Of a stretch of DNA of 64,000 nt, positions 54,151 through 62,683 are shown piece after piece (the stretch's first letter is position 1; each line of letters opens with the position of its first letter). Source of the DNA: Rhizobium sp. ACO-34A (GTDB lineage: Bacteria > Pseudomonadota > Alphaproteobacteria > Rhizobiales > Rhizobiaceae); NCBI GenBank assembly GCA_002600635.1, contig CP021375.1, positions 149,274 through 213,273 on the forward strand, in the 5' to 3' direction. Both the position numbers and the translations under genes were made by a program. The notes below the pieces were generated by a model. That model made no database searches, was not told the origin of the DNA, and worked only from the letters and a program-made list of their open reading frames with translations.

Positions 54151-54956
54151 CAGCGGGGCTCCATCGTCTGGCCGCCATGGATGTCACGCTCGGTTCCGCT
54201 GAAGAACTGTTCGCGCCGCGCCTGCGCCAGATCCTTTTGCGCTTGCTCGGACTGATACCAGGTGCCCATCATGGTCATCTGCTGTGAGACCAGACCGCGC
54301 AGCTTCTGCATCTGCGCGACCTGCTGCGCGGCGATGTCGTGCCCGACCTGCAGCGCCTTCATCTGGCCATCGGCCGATTCCGACATCGACCTGAGCTGCG
54401 ACATGGTGCTTTCCTCGTTGGAGAATTGCTCGGCCGTCAGATTGGCAGCCTTCAACGTGCCGGCGATCGTGTCGCGATTGGTGTCGGACCAGCTCTGATA
54501 GGTCGTGGAGAAGCTCGCTCCGTCAGGCAGATTGCTCTTCATGTCGGCAAAGCTCTGAAAACGCTGCTTGAGCACGTCGTCGACATTGCCCATGGAGAAG
54601 GCGACGCCTTGGCCCTGGTTGACGACATTCTGGAGGTTCTTCAGGTCGTTTTCGACCTGACCCCAGATATGGTTCGGGAGCTGCGCGGTATTCTGCAGCA
54701 TGTTCCTGTAGATGTTGAGCTGGTTCTGGATCTGCTCGGCCAGTTGCGAGATCTGGGTGATCTGGTTGTTCACCTGCTCGGCGGACTTGCCGACCAGGCT
54801 GATCAGTTCAGTATTGTTGGCAAGCTGAGTCCATTCGGTCGCTTGTCCCGTGACGCCTCCTGCTTGCGCAGGAAGCGAAAGAGCAGGCAAGAGTATGAGA
54901 GCCACGCCAAGCGCGGCGCGCAATGTCCTACCGGATTGGGAAGAGCGTTTGGGCAT
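54147..54956 (-). CDS. trbJ: TrbJ, mating-pair protein (VirB5-like)
   Basis: A 269-residue periplasmic protein. Signal peptide (LRAALGVALILLPALSLPAQ), then a long helical region with Gln/Asn-rich stretches (VNNQITQISQLAEQIQNQLN), typical of TrbJ/VirB5 pilus-tip components. It ends EQFFSGTERDIHGGQTMEP. It overlaps trbE by 29 bp; the ATG at 54956 is the first that gives a signal peptide. Confidence 0.92.
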   Translation of the reverse strand: MPKRSSQSGRTLRAALGVALILLPALSLPAQAGGVTGQATEWTQLANNTELISLVGKSAEQVNNQITQISQLAEQIQNQLNIYRNMLQNTAQLPNHIWGQVENDLKNLQNVVNQGQGVAFSMGNVDDVLKQRFQSFADMKSNLPDGASFSTTYQSWSDTNRDTIAGTLKAANLTAEQFSNEESTMSQLRSMSESADGQMKALQVGHDIAAQQVAQMQKLRGLVSQQMTMMGTWYQSEQAQKDLAQARREQFFSGTERDIHGGQTMEPRW

Positions 54957-57390
54957 GGGCGATCCCCCTTTGCTGGAGCCAATGGAGAGGCCAGGCGGCC
55001 CCGTGTTCGAGATGCAGAGCGCGGATGCGCTTGAGGTCTTCCTTTCCGGATGCTCCGACAAAGGAGAGCGCCACCGGTCCAAGCCCCATGTCGAACAGTC
55101 GACGCCCCTCGGGCGAGACGACGTAGTAGTCCCGCTTCGGGATCGCGGTCGCAACGATCTCGATCTGCCGCTCGTTGAAGCCGATACGTTCGTAGAACTC
55201 CCGCGTGCCGGGTTCGCGGGCCGCCCCGTTCGGGAGACAAATTTTGGTCGGGCAGGATTCCTTCAGCACATCGATGATGCCTGACCGCTCCGCATCAGAG
55301 ATCGACTGGGTAGCGAGCACCACGGCGCAATTGGCTTTTCGAAGGACCTTCAGCCATTCCCGGATCTTGTCCCGGAACACCGGGTGGCCGAGCATCAGCC
55401 AGGCCTCGTCGAGGATGATGAGGCTGGGTGCACCGGTGAGGCGTTTTTCGATGCGTCGGAAGAGATAGGTGAGCACGGGCACGAGGTTGCGCTCGCCCAT
55501 GTTCATCAGTTCCTCGATCTCGAAACACTGGAAGGCGCCAAGCGCCAGACCGTCTTCCTCGGCGTCGAGAAGCTGGCCCATCGGACCATCGACGGAATAG
55601 TGATGCAGGGCGTGCTTGATTTCGCGCATCTGGACGCCGGAGACGAAGTCGGAAAGGGAGCGGCCGCGGGACTCGGCCATCAGGCCGATCTGCCGTGAAA
55701 TCGCATTGCGATAATCGGGAGTGATTGTCACACCCTGCAGGGCGACCAGCATCTCGATCCACTCGGACGCCCAGGCGCGATCGGCGTCCGACGAGAGATC
55801 GGCCAGCGGGCAGAAAGAGAGTGCCCTCCCCTCCCCTAATTCCGGCGCGTCGCCGCCAATCTGGTAATGATCACCGTCGATGCCAAGTGTCAGCGGCAGC
55901 ATCGATCCGCCCTTGTCGAAGGCGAAGATCTGCGCATCGCCGTAGCGTCGGAACTGGGCTGCGATCAGTGAGAGCAGCGTTGATTTGCCGGACCCTGTCG
56001 GGCCGAAGATCAGCGTGTGGCCGACATCGTCGACATGCAGGTTCAGCCGGAAGGGTGTCGATCCGCTAGCAACCTGCATCAGCGGAGGCGAGGCCGGCGG
56101 ATAATACGGGCAAGGAGCCACCGGGCTTCCGGACCAGATCGAATTAAGCGGGATGAGGTCGGCGAGATTGCGCGTGTTGATCAGCGGCTCACGGATATTG
56201 GCATAGGACACGCCCGGCAGGCTGCCAAGAAACGCATCGGTCGCGTTGATCGTCTCGATGCGTGCGCCAAAACCTTCGGCCTGGATCAGGCGGCGGACTC
56301 CCTCACATTTCTCCTGCAGGCTCGGCTGGTCCTCATTAAAGAGAACGATGACCGGCGTATAGTAGCCGTAGGCCACGAGCTGCGAAGTGGCTTCGGCGAT
56401 CGCGTCCTCGGTCTCTGCCACCATGAGCATGGCGTCCTGGTCGAGCGACCGCGACTGCGTCTGGAAGAGCTGATCGAAGAATGGCCGGACCTTCTGTTGC
56501 CATTTCTTACGCGTGCGCTCCAGCCTGGCGCGAGCTTCTTCGGCGTCAAGGAATACGAAGCGGGACGACCAGCGATAGGTCAGCGGCATCAGGTCAAGAC
56601 TATTGAGTATTCCCGGCCAGCTTTCGGCGGGCAGGCCGTCGATCGCCACCACGCCAAGGAACCGGTTCTCGACAAGTGGCGTCAAACCGTGCTGCAGCTC
56701 GGCCGTGACCAGCCAGTCGAGATACATTGGGATCTCTGGCAGGCGCACCGGATGATTTTCCCCGGTGATGCAAAAGCGGATAAACTGGAAAAGTTCGTCG
56801 TAGCGGGCGACACGATGACCGCCGCGCTCCGGCGTTTCGCGTGTCATCATCCGTCGGATCGAAACGACATTGGCAAGATACTGTTCGACCTCGCGGATCG
56901 ACGTCAGAAAGGTTTCGAGCGCCTTGTCGGCATAGGTGGCGGACCGGCTGCCAACGTCCGAATAGACATAGCGCGTCAATCCGGACCGCCTCGGCTCCGG
57001 TGGGCGCCAGGTCAGGACCAGGGCATGACGGCTTTCGTAATGCCCCCTCTCCTTCTCAAAGTGCGCCCGCCGCTCCGCATCGATGGCGCGGGTCACCGGA
57101 TCGGGGAAATGGCTGGCCTCCTCCGTTGGATAATCTCCCGTCGGCACCCGGACAGCCTCGACCTGGATCATCCAGCCGGAACCAAGGCGCGACAGGATTG
57201 CATTGATCTGCCGCGACACCTCGTTTCGCTCGGCGTCGGTCGAGCTCTCGCTATCGGGTCCGGCAAAGTACCACCCTGCCATCAGCGAGCCGTCCTTCAG
57301 GAGAATGACGCCGTTATCGACCAACCCGGCATAGGGAACGAGATCGGCAAAGGATGGTCCGGAATGGCGAAAGGATTTGAGGGCAACCAT
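54928..57390 (-). CDS. trbE: TrbE, VirB4-family ATPase
   Basis: An 820-residue cytoplasmic ATPase that powers assembly of the mating channel. Walker A is GPTGSGKST near residue 460; Walker B is LIILDEAWLML; further motifs are VVLATQSISDA and an arginine-finger region. The N-terminal VirB4 domain begins MVALKSFRHSGPSFADLVPY, and ATG at 57390 is chosen on that basis over a start at 57417. Confidence 0.95.
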   Translation of the reverse strand: MVALKSFRHSGPSFADLVPYAGLVDNGVILLKDGSLMAGWYFAGPDSESSTDAERNEVSRQINAILSRLGSGWMIQVEAVRVPTGDYPTEEASHFPDPVTRAIDAERRAHFEKERGHYESRHALVLTWRPPEPRRSGLTRYVYSDVGSRSATYADKALETFLTSIREVEQYLANVVSIRRMMTRETPERGGHRVARYDELFQFIRFCITGENHPVRLPEIPMYLDWLVTAELQHGLTPLVENRFLGVVAIDGLPAESWPGILNSLDLMPLTYRWSSRFVFLDAEEARARLERTRKKWQQKVRPFFDQLFQTQSRSLDQDAMLMVAETEDAIAEATSQLVAYGYYTPVIVLFNEDQPSLQEKCEGVRRLIQAEGFGARIETINATDAFLGSLPGVSYANIREPLINTRNLADLIPLNSIWSGSPVAPCPYYPPASPPLMQVASGSTPFRLNLHVDDVGHTLIFGPTGSGKSTLLSLIAAQFRRYGDAQIFAFDKGGSMLPLTLGIDGDHYQIGGDAPELGEGRALSFCPLADLSSDADRAWASEWIEMLVALQGVTITPDYRNAISRQIGLMAESRGRSLSDFVSGVQMREIKHALHHYSVDGPMGQLLDAEEDGLALGAFQCFEIEELMNMGERNLVPVLTYLFRRIEKRLTGAPSLIILDEAWLMLGHPVFRDKIREWLKVLRKANCAVVLATQSISDAERSGIIDVLKESCPTKICLPNGAAREPGTREFYERIGFNERQIEIVATAIPKRDYYVVSPEGRRLFDMGLGPVALSFVGASGKEDLKRIRALHLEHGAAWPLHWLQQRGIAHAQTLFPIR

Positions 57391-57401
57391 GCCGCGCTCC
57401 C

Positions 57402-57701
57402 TCAATACCGGCGCCACGGCGACGACGTCGCGCGGTAGAAGGTCTTGTAGGAGATATGCCGGATATAGACCCTTCGCATCAGCGGGTCGGCCTTGGCCAT
57501 CATGCGAAGGGCAGCCAACGCAACCAGCCAGATCGCAACGCCGAACAGGGCCGCATACCAGGTGAGCACAACGAAGATCAGGATGATGGCTGCCAACGCC
57601 GTCATCAGGACAAGCTCGCGATCGGCGCCCATCAGAAGGTTCGGCCGCGACAGCGCCCGATGCACCCGGGACCGAATGAGGTTTGAGCCGACTTCAGCCA
57701 C
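57402..57701 (-). CDS. trbD: TrbD, VirB3-like inner-membrane protein
   Basis: A 99-residue protein of the usual TrbD length. It has a basic N-terminus ([20 protein letters not shown]) and two adjacent membrane helices ([33 protein letters not shown]). It works with TrbE. GTG at 57701 overlaps trbC by 8 bp; longer upstream starts are shadows of trbC. Confidence 0.92.
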   Translation of the reverse strand: MAEVGSNLIRSRVHRALSRPNLLMGADRELVLMTALAAIILIFVVLTWYAALFGVAIWLVALAALRMMAKADPLMRRVYIRHISYKTFYRATSSPWRRY

Positions 57702-58104
57702 GAGCCCCCTCCCCTGCCGCGGACAGCATGGCTTCGGGCACAGAGACAATAGGACCGACATCTAGATCGGCGTGGCGCTCGCCGATGGACGCACCGGTTG
57801 CGCCGAACAACGCGACGATCTGGGTGGCGCCGAGCAGTACGCCGCCGACCAGGGCGACATAGCAAAGGCGACGAGCAAAATCGTTGAGTTCTCCGCCGAA
57901 AATAAGCATGGCGCCGGCGATCGCGACTGCGGCAAGGGCAATGAACCCGGCGACGGGACCGGTGATCGACTGCTGGATCTGCTGCAGTGGCGACTCCCAC
58001 GGAAGACCACCGCCGCCGGAGCCCGCGAATGCGGGCGCTGAGATAGTGAAGGTGATGGCGGCGACCGTGATTGGTGCGAAAACGGGATAGGTCTTACGCG
58101 ACAT
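57694..58104 (-). CDS. trbC: TrbC, conjugative pilin precursor
   Basis: A 136-residue VirB2-type pilin precursor. The long signal ends near AFAGSGGGG; two hydrophobic helices follow ([38 protein letters not shown]) with a loop [12 protein letters not shown]4/Ti-type TrbC pilins are cyclised by TraF, which is encoded at 17.3 kb. ATG at 58104 overlaps trbB by 11 bp. Confidence 0.93.
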   Translation of the reverse strand: MSRKTYPVFAPITVAAITFTISAPAFAGSGGGGLPWESPLQQIQQSITGPVAGFIALAAVAIAGAMLIFGGELNDFARRLCYVALVGGVLLGATQIVALFGATGASIGERHADLDVGPIVSVPEAMLSAAGEGARG

Positions 58105-59065
58105 GGCTGTCCTCATCGATCTGGGCATAGTGTTCGGTCTGGTAGTGGTTGTTGCGGTATCCCTCGATGTGGATCACCTCGCGGACCCGCCTCCCCTTCC
58201 CCGTCCGCTCGATGGAGACGACGAGATCGACCGCCTCGCCGATCACCTCCTGCATTGGCTGCTGGCTCGCTTCTGCGGTCAGTTGTTCAAGCCGGCGCAG
58301 CGCCGACATTGCGGTGTTGGAATGGATCGTGGTGACCCCGCCTGGATGCCCAGTGTTCCAGGCCTTCAGGAGAGTGAGTGCTGCACCATCACGGACCTCA
58401 CCGACGATGATGCGGTCCGGGCGAAGTCTCATGGTGCTCTTCAGCAATCGCGCCATATCGATGGTATCGCTGGTATGCAGGCTGACCGCGTTTTCGGCCG
58501 CGCACTGGATTTCGGCAGTGTCCTCGAGGATGACCATGCGATCGTCGGGTGCGGCGGTAACGATCTCGGCGATGATCGCGTTGGCGAGCGTCGTCTTTCC
58601 CGAACCGGTACCTCCGGAGATCACAATGTTCATCCGGGCATCGATGGCGCTGCGAATGGCGGAGGCCTGGGCCTCTGTCATCACCTTCGAGGTCACATAG
58701 TCGTCGAGCGGGATGAGCCGCGAGGCGCGCCGACGGATCGTGAAGGCAGGGCCGGATACGACAGGCGGCAATAGCCCCTCGAACCGATGCCCGCCGATCG
58801 GCAGTTCGCCAGAGATAATCGGGCGCTCGTCATCGGCCTCCGACTGCAGCGCATGAGCGACACTGCCGATCACGACTTCCGCAGCCGCGGGTGTCATGGC
58901 GCCAGCTGGAGCAACGCCATGCCCGAGCCGCTCGATGAACAAGCGGCCGTCGGGGTTGAGCATGATCTCGACGACTGTCGTATCGTCGAGAGCGACGCAG
59001 AGCTGGTCGCCCAGTGCGTCCTGAAGCTTGCGGACAAGTCTGGGATGAGAACGGAGCTGAGTCAC
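58094..59065 (-). CDS. trbB: TrbB, VirB11-family ATPase
   Basis: A 323-residue hexameric secretion ATPase. Walker A is [14 protein letters not shown] near residue 150, Asp box ILEDTAEIQ, Walker [19 protein letters not shown] and His box [15 protein letters not shown] at 59065 overlaps the traI stop (GTGA), so the first channel gene is coupled to the signal synthase. Confidence 0.95.
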   Translation of the reverse strand: MTQLRSHPRLVRKLQDALGDQLCVALDDTTVVEIMLNPDGRLFIERLGHGVAPAGAMTPAAAEVVIGSVAHALQSEADDERPIISGELPIGGHRFEGLLPPVVSGPAFTIRRRASRLIPLDDYVTSKVMTEAQASAIRSAIDARMNIVISGGTGSGKTTLANAIIAEIVTAAPDDRMVILEDTAEIQCAAENAVSLHTSDTIDMARLLKSTMRLRPDRIIVGEVRDGAALTLLKAWNTGHPGGVTTIHSNTAMSALRRLEQLTAEASQQPMQEVIGEAVDLVVSIERTGKGRRVREVIHIEGYRNNHYQTEHYAQIDEDSHVA

Positions 59066-59697
59066 GCCGCGCTCCTGATCGTCCGGTCTTGATCGGCAAA
59101 CATCGAGCGGTATCCTGGCGGGGATACTCGCTCAAAACTCTTTCGATCGGCTGGCAGACGTCCGGCAACAGCAATGGTGTTACCGATTTGTGTGGATTGG
59201 CCCAGCCGCGCCATCGGCCAGCCGGCTCTCTTCAGGATTCGCTCGAAGCGAAGGTCCGTCGCCGTGACGATCTCGTCGTAGCCATTCGCCATCGACCATT
59301 CGATGATGCCGGCGAACATGGTCAACGTCGCAGCGTGCAACTGGCCCTCTGCCCTTCCCGCCGACAGCGAGGTGTCGACGCAGAAGCGAGAACTTTCCAC
59401 CATCTTGCCGGTGGCGGCGAGCGAGCCCTCCGACAGCAGTTGCGGGAAGGTCCTTTCCAGCATGGTCGGACCGAGCGCGGGTAAAAGGCGTGCGCACGCA
59501 ACGACCTTTCGATTGCCAAAGGTAGCAAGGATGTAGGTTGGGTTCAGATCGTCGTATTGGTCCCGTTCTCCGTCCTTCGTGATCGCGACGTCCCATTCGA
59601 GGCGGTCACCGAAGACCGCCGCGCGCAGTCGGTGCATCTGTTTCAGAAGGTTTTGATGCTCGACATATCGGTCGGGTGGGATTGAAAGAATCTGCAT
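59062..59697 (-). CDS. traI: TraI, acyl-homoserine-lactone synthase
   Basis: A 211-residue LuxI-type synthase. LuxI landmarks are present: LRAAVFGDRLEWDV, QYDDLNPTYIL, ACARLLPALGPTML, and ESSRFCVDTSL, then the C-terminal ATDLRFERILKRAGWP. It makes the signal (3-oxo-octanoyl-HSL in Ti plasmids; chain length here unproven) from SAM and acyl-ACP. It heads the traI-trb operon, with tra boxes 60-165 bp upstream giving positive feedback through TraR. Confidence 0.95.
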   Translation of the reverse strand: MQILSIPPDRYVEHQNLLKQMHRLRAAVFGDRLEWDVAITKDGERDQYDDLNPTYILATFGNRKVVACARLLPALGPTMLERTFPQLLSEGSLAATGKMVESSRFCVDTSLSAGRAEGQLHAATLTMFAGIIEWSMANGYDEIVTATDLRFERILKRAGWPMARLGQSTQIGNTIAVAGRLPADRKSFERVSPPGYRSMFADQDRTIRSAA

Positions 59698-59756
59698 CGT
59701 GATCTCCGCTTGATCTGATCAGGCGGAATGAAGATCACCTCAATCCACGGTTGGCC

Positions 59757-59862
59757 ATCTGCAGATCTGCAGGCAGTGATTCTGGTGAGTCGGGGTCATC
59801 GGTGCGAGAATCGAGCAGGAACGGTGTGCAAAACGTCTTCGGATTTCTGCAGATCTGCAGAC
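59757..59862. promoter_or_regulatory. Two tra boxes between traI and repA
   Basis: Core TGCAGATCTGCA occurs at 59760-59771 (ATCTGCAGATCTGCAGGC, one imperfect arm) and 59848-59859 (TTCTGCAGATCTGCAGAC). Ti plasmids carry two tra boxes here, through which TraR activates both traI-trb and repABC, raising copy number with transfer. Confidence 0.85.
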
Positions 59863-60057
59863 CGGGGATACTCGCGAAAAATCTAAAATTCAGGTTAAGC
59901 CACGGTAAACATGGCGGAAATCGGAGGCCCTAAGATTTCGCCTCATAACGCGTTAACCTTTCGTTAACCAAAAACGTCTTGCAAGCTCACCTGCATTGGG
60001 TAATCGTCACGGAAAAATGGCTATACGCGCCAATTAACCGTGACGAGAGATTATACC
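59863..60057 (+). promoter_or_regulatory. repABC promoter region
   Basis: AT-rich non-coding DNA between the second tra box and repA. It carries CGTTAAC repeats (CGCGTTAACCTTTCGTTAACC near 59949-59970), plausible RepA binding sites for autorepression. No single -35/-10 pair stands out. Confidence 0.45.
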
Positions 60058-61275
60058 GTGAGCAAACCCGCCATGATATCGCGAAACGATCGTCCTTCGG
60101 TCGATGTGACCATTGGCGACCACGCCGAACAACTCAGCTCCCAGCTTCAGGCTATGAGCGAAGCCCTCTTCCCGCCAACGTCTCACAAGACTCTGCGGAA
60201 GTTTACATCTGGCGAGGCTGCCAGGCTCATGAACATCTCGGACTCCACGCTACGAAAGATGACGTTGGCTGGGGAGGGCCCCCAACCGGAACTGGCGAGC
60301 AACGGCCGGCGTTTCTATACACTTGGTCAGATCAATGAAATCCGTCACATGTTAGCGCGGTCGACACGTGGTCGTGAGAGCATCGAGTTTGTTCCTCACA
60401 GGCGCGGTTCCGAACACTTACAGGTGGTCGCGGTCACGAACTTCAAGGGTGGCTCTGGCAAGACTACTACCTCAGCTCACCTCGCTCAATACCTGGCTCT
60501 TCAGGGATACAGGGTTCTCGCTGTCGACCTCGATCCACAAGCGAGTCTTTCGGCCCTTTTAGGGGTTCTTCCTGAGACGGACGTCGGTGCGAATGAGACA
60601 TTGTATTCTGCCATTCGTTACGACGACTTGAAGCGTCCGCTGCGCGAAGTTATTCGGCAGACTTACTTCGATGGTCTTCATCTCGTTCCAGGCAATTTGG
60701 AGCTCATGGAGTTCGAGCATACAACCCCAAAAGCACTCACCGACCGGGGCGGTCGCGATGGGCTATTCTTTACTCGTATCGCGCAAGCTTTCGATGACGT
60801 TGCCGACGACTACGACGTTGTAGTCATAGACTGCCCGCCACAGCTCGGATTTCTGACATTGAGTGGTCTCTGCGCTGCGACCTCAATGATAGTTACAGTG
60901 CATCCTCAAATGCTTGATATCGCATCTATGAGCCAATTTCTGTTGATGACGCGAGACCTTCTAGGGGTCGTCAAGGAGGCCGGTGGAAATCTACAGTATG
61001 ATTTCATTCGATATCTTTTGACGCGATTTGAACCACAAGACGCGCCGCAGACGAAGGTGGCTGCGCTTTTGCGCAATATGTTTGACGATCATGTTCTGAC
61101 TAATCCTATGGTAAAGTCGGCAGCAGTATCCGACGCTGGGCTGACGAAGCAGACGCTTTATGAAATTGGCCGCGAGAACCTAACCCGCTCCACCTACGAT
61201 CGTGCAATGGAGGCACTGGACGCCGTAAATTCTGAAATCGAGTCGTTGATCGAAACGGCTTGGGGACGGGTGTGA
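60058..61275 (+). CDS. repA: RepA, ParA-type partition ATPase
   Basis: A 405-residue repABC RepA. An N-terminal HTH (about 45-75; FTSGEAARLMNISDSTLRKM) binds the rep promoter. The deviant Walker A is NFKGGSGKTTTS near residue 128, and DYDVVVIDCPPQLG is the Walker B strand. It drives plasmid partition with RepB and represses the operon. GTG at 60058 follows GACGAGAG; a GTG at 60040 and an ATG at 60073 are alternatives. Confidence 0.95.
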   Translation: MSKPAMISRNDRPSVDVTIGDHAEQLSSQLQAMSEALFPPTSHKTLRKFTSGEAARLMNISDSTLRKMTLAGEGPQPELASNGRRFYTLGQINEIRHMLARSTRGRESIEFVPHRRGSEHLQVVAVTNFKGGSGKTTTSAHLAQYLALQGYRVLAVDLDPQASLSALLGVLPETDVGANETLYSAIRYDDLKRPLREVIRQTYFDGLHLVPGNLELMEFEHTTPKALTDRGGRDGLFFTRIAQAFDDVADDYDVVVIDCPPQLGFLTLSGLCAATSMIVTVHPQMLDIASMSQFLLMTRDLLGVVKEAGGNLQYDFIRYLLTRFEPQDAPQTKVAALLRNMFDDHVLTNPMVKSAAVSDAGLTKQTLYEIGRENLTRSTYDRAMEALDAVNSEIESLIETAWGRV

Positions 61276-61300
61276 TGCGAACGCATTGCTTGGAAACGCT

Positions 61301-61316
61301 GTTGGGAGCTCCCAAC
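61301..61316. repeat. parS: parS site 1
   Basis: GTTGGGAGCTCCCAAC, a perfect 16-bp palindrome matching the repABC parS form GTTNNNNGCNNNNAAC. Located in the repA-repB gap, where RepB binds to promote partition. Confidence 0.88.
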
Positions 61317-61387
61317 GCGCAGAAGATTCCCCTATGTCGCTCGGGTTCTCGCGTCTCTACGTCGTGGGGGCCTAACGGTCAGACCGT

Positions 61388-61403
61388 GTTGGGAGCTCCC
61401 AAC
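61388..61403. repeat. parS: parS site 2
   Basis: Second identical GTTGGGAGCTCCCAAC, 87 bp after the first, start to start. Confidence 0.88.
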
Positions 61404-61462
61404 CAAGCTTTAATTCATACGGGGAATCGACGTCCTCTCCGATTTCCTGGGAGACAATTTCC

Positions 61463-62470
61463 ATGAGCCGCAAGGATGCAATAGACAGCCTGTTCCTGAA
61501 GAAACCTGCCGCCGGCGAAAAACTAACTGCGGAGAAATCGGCGACCCGAGTCCGCACTGGAGCGATCTCAGCCATGGGGTCGTCTCTGCAAGAAATGGCA
61601 GAGGGCGCGAAAGCTGCTGCTCGCCTACAAGATCAGCTAGCGCAAGGAGAAGCCGTCGTTACGTTGGCACCTTCTTCGATTGAAGGCTCAGCGATCGCGG
61701 ACCGGTTACTTACTCCGATCGATCCAAAGTTTGATCAACTTGTAACGAGCATTCTGGAAGAGGGGCAACAGGTCCCGATCCTAGTTCGTCCTCACCCTGA
61801 AATCGCCGGCAAATACCAAATCGTCTATGGTCGGCGGCGTCTACGGGCGGCGGTTCAGTTGGGCCGGGAAGTCTCCGCAATCGTCCGAAATCTAACCGAC
61901 CGAGAATTGGTCATTGCCCAAGGTCGGGAGAATCTTGATCGCGCTGACCTATCTTTCATTGAGAAAGCATTGTTCGCGCTTCGATTGGAAGATGCTGGCT
62001 ACGACCGTGCAACGATCATCGCTGCGCTTTCTACGGACAAAGCAGACCTCAGCCGCTACATATCGGTAGCTCGCGGAATTCCTCTCGATATCGCCTCCCA
62101 GATTGGTCCAGCACCCAAGGCTGGGAGGTCACGGTGGGTCGCTCTCTCCGAGGCTCTTCGGACTACACCATCGACCGATATCGTAGAACGAGTAGTCTCA
62201 TCTGACGAGTTTCGAATTTCTGACAGTGATGCGAGATTTGGATTAGTCCTCAAAGCCGTATCCAAACCGTCCGGGCAGGCTGACAAGCGAGAAAGAGCCT
62301 GGAGCACTCCGAAAGGGAGGAAGGCTGCAAAAATCCAGAAGCACAAGGATCGAACTGCCTTGATCTTCGACGAAAAGCGCGTGCCTGAGTTCGGCGAATT
62401 CGTCGCGAGCCAACTCGATAGCTTGTATTCACAATTCCTCGAAGCAACCGAAGGAGAAAAGATAGAATGA
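61463..62470 (+). CDS. repB: RepB, ParB-type partition protein
   Basis: A 335-residue ParB-like centromere-binding protein. The ParB N-terminal box is QQVPILVRPHPEIAGKYQIVYGRRRLRA, followed by REVSAIVRNLTDRELVIAQGRENLDRADLS and a helix-turn-helix region around ATIIAALSTDKADLSRYISVA. It binds the parS palindromes just upstream and spreads, acting with RepA. ATG at 61463 follows GGGAGAC. Confidence 0.95.
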   Translation: MSRKDAIDSLFLKKPAAGEKLTAEKSATRVRTGAISAMGSSLQEMAEGAKAAARLQDQLAQGEAVVTLAPSSIEGSAIADRLLTPIDPKFDQLVTSILEEGQQVPILVRPHPEIAGKYQIVYGRRRLRAAVQLGREVSAIVRNLTDRELVIAQGRENLDRADLSFIEKALFALRLEDAGYDRATIIAALSTDKADLSRYISVARGIPLDIASQIGPAPKAGRSRWVALSEALRTTPSTDIVERVVSSDEFRISDSDARFGLVLKAVSKPSGQADKRERAWSTPKGRKAAKIQKHKDRTALIFDEKRVPEFGEFVASQLDSLYSQFLEATEGEKIE

Positions 62471-62530
62471 AAGAAAGCGGTTCATCGGCGTCGGGTCTCG
62501 CTCGGCTAGGATGATAAACCACAACCGCAA

Positions 62531-62583
62531 AAGAAAAAGGCCCCCGAAACGGCGTTCCGGAAGACCTTCTCTTTAGTCTCGCA
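62531..62583 (-). ncRNA. Antisense ctRNA of repABC (repC regulator)
   Basis: Minus-strand promoter: TTGACT (62618-62613), 17 bp, GATTCT (62595-62590), start near 62583. Terminator: CCGGAAC-GCC-GTTTCGG (62560-62544) followed by a T-rich run (62538-62531). This is the position and size of the small antisense RNA that limits RepC translation and gives incompatibility in repABC plasmids. Confidence 0.75.
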
Positions 62584-62683
62584 GCTTAGAGAATCGCACT
62601 TCCTGGAATCTCAGTCAAGAGTCCCATAAGGAAACGTCGAGGCGGTGTGCAAATTTCTTTTGCCTAAACGAAGGTAGAAGGAA

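Noticed and set aside
56017..57438. 473-aa plus-strand open frame antisense to trbE
   Set aside because: Shadow of a strongly supported VirB4-type ATPase; composition is not protein-like.
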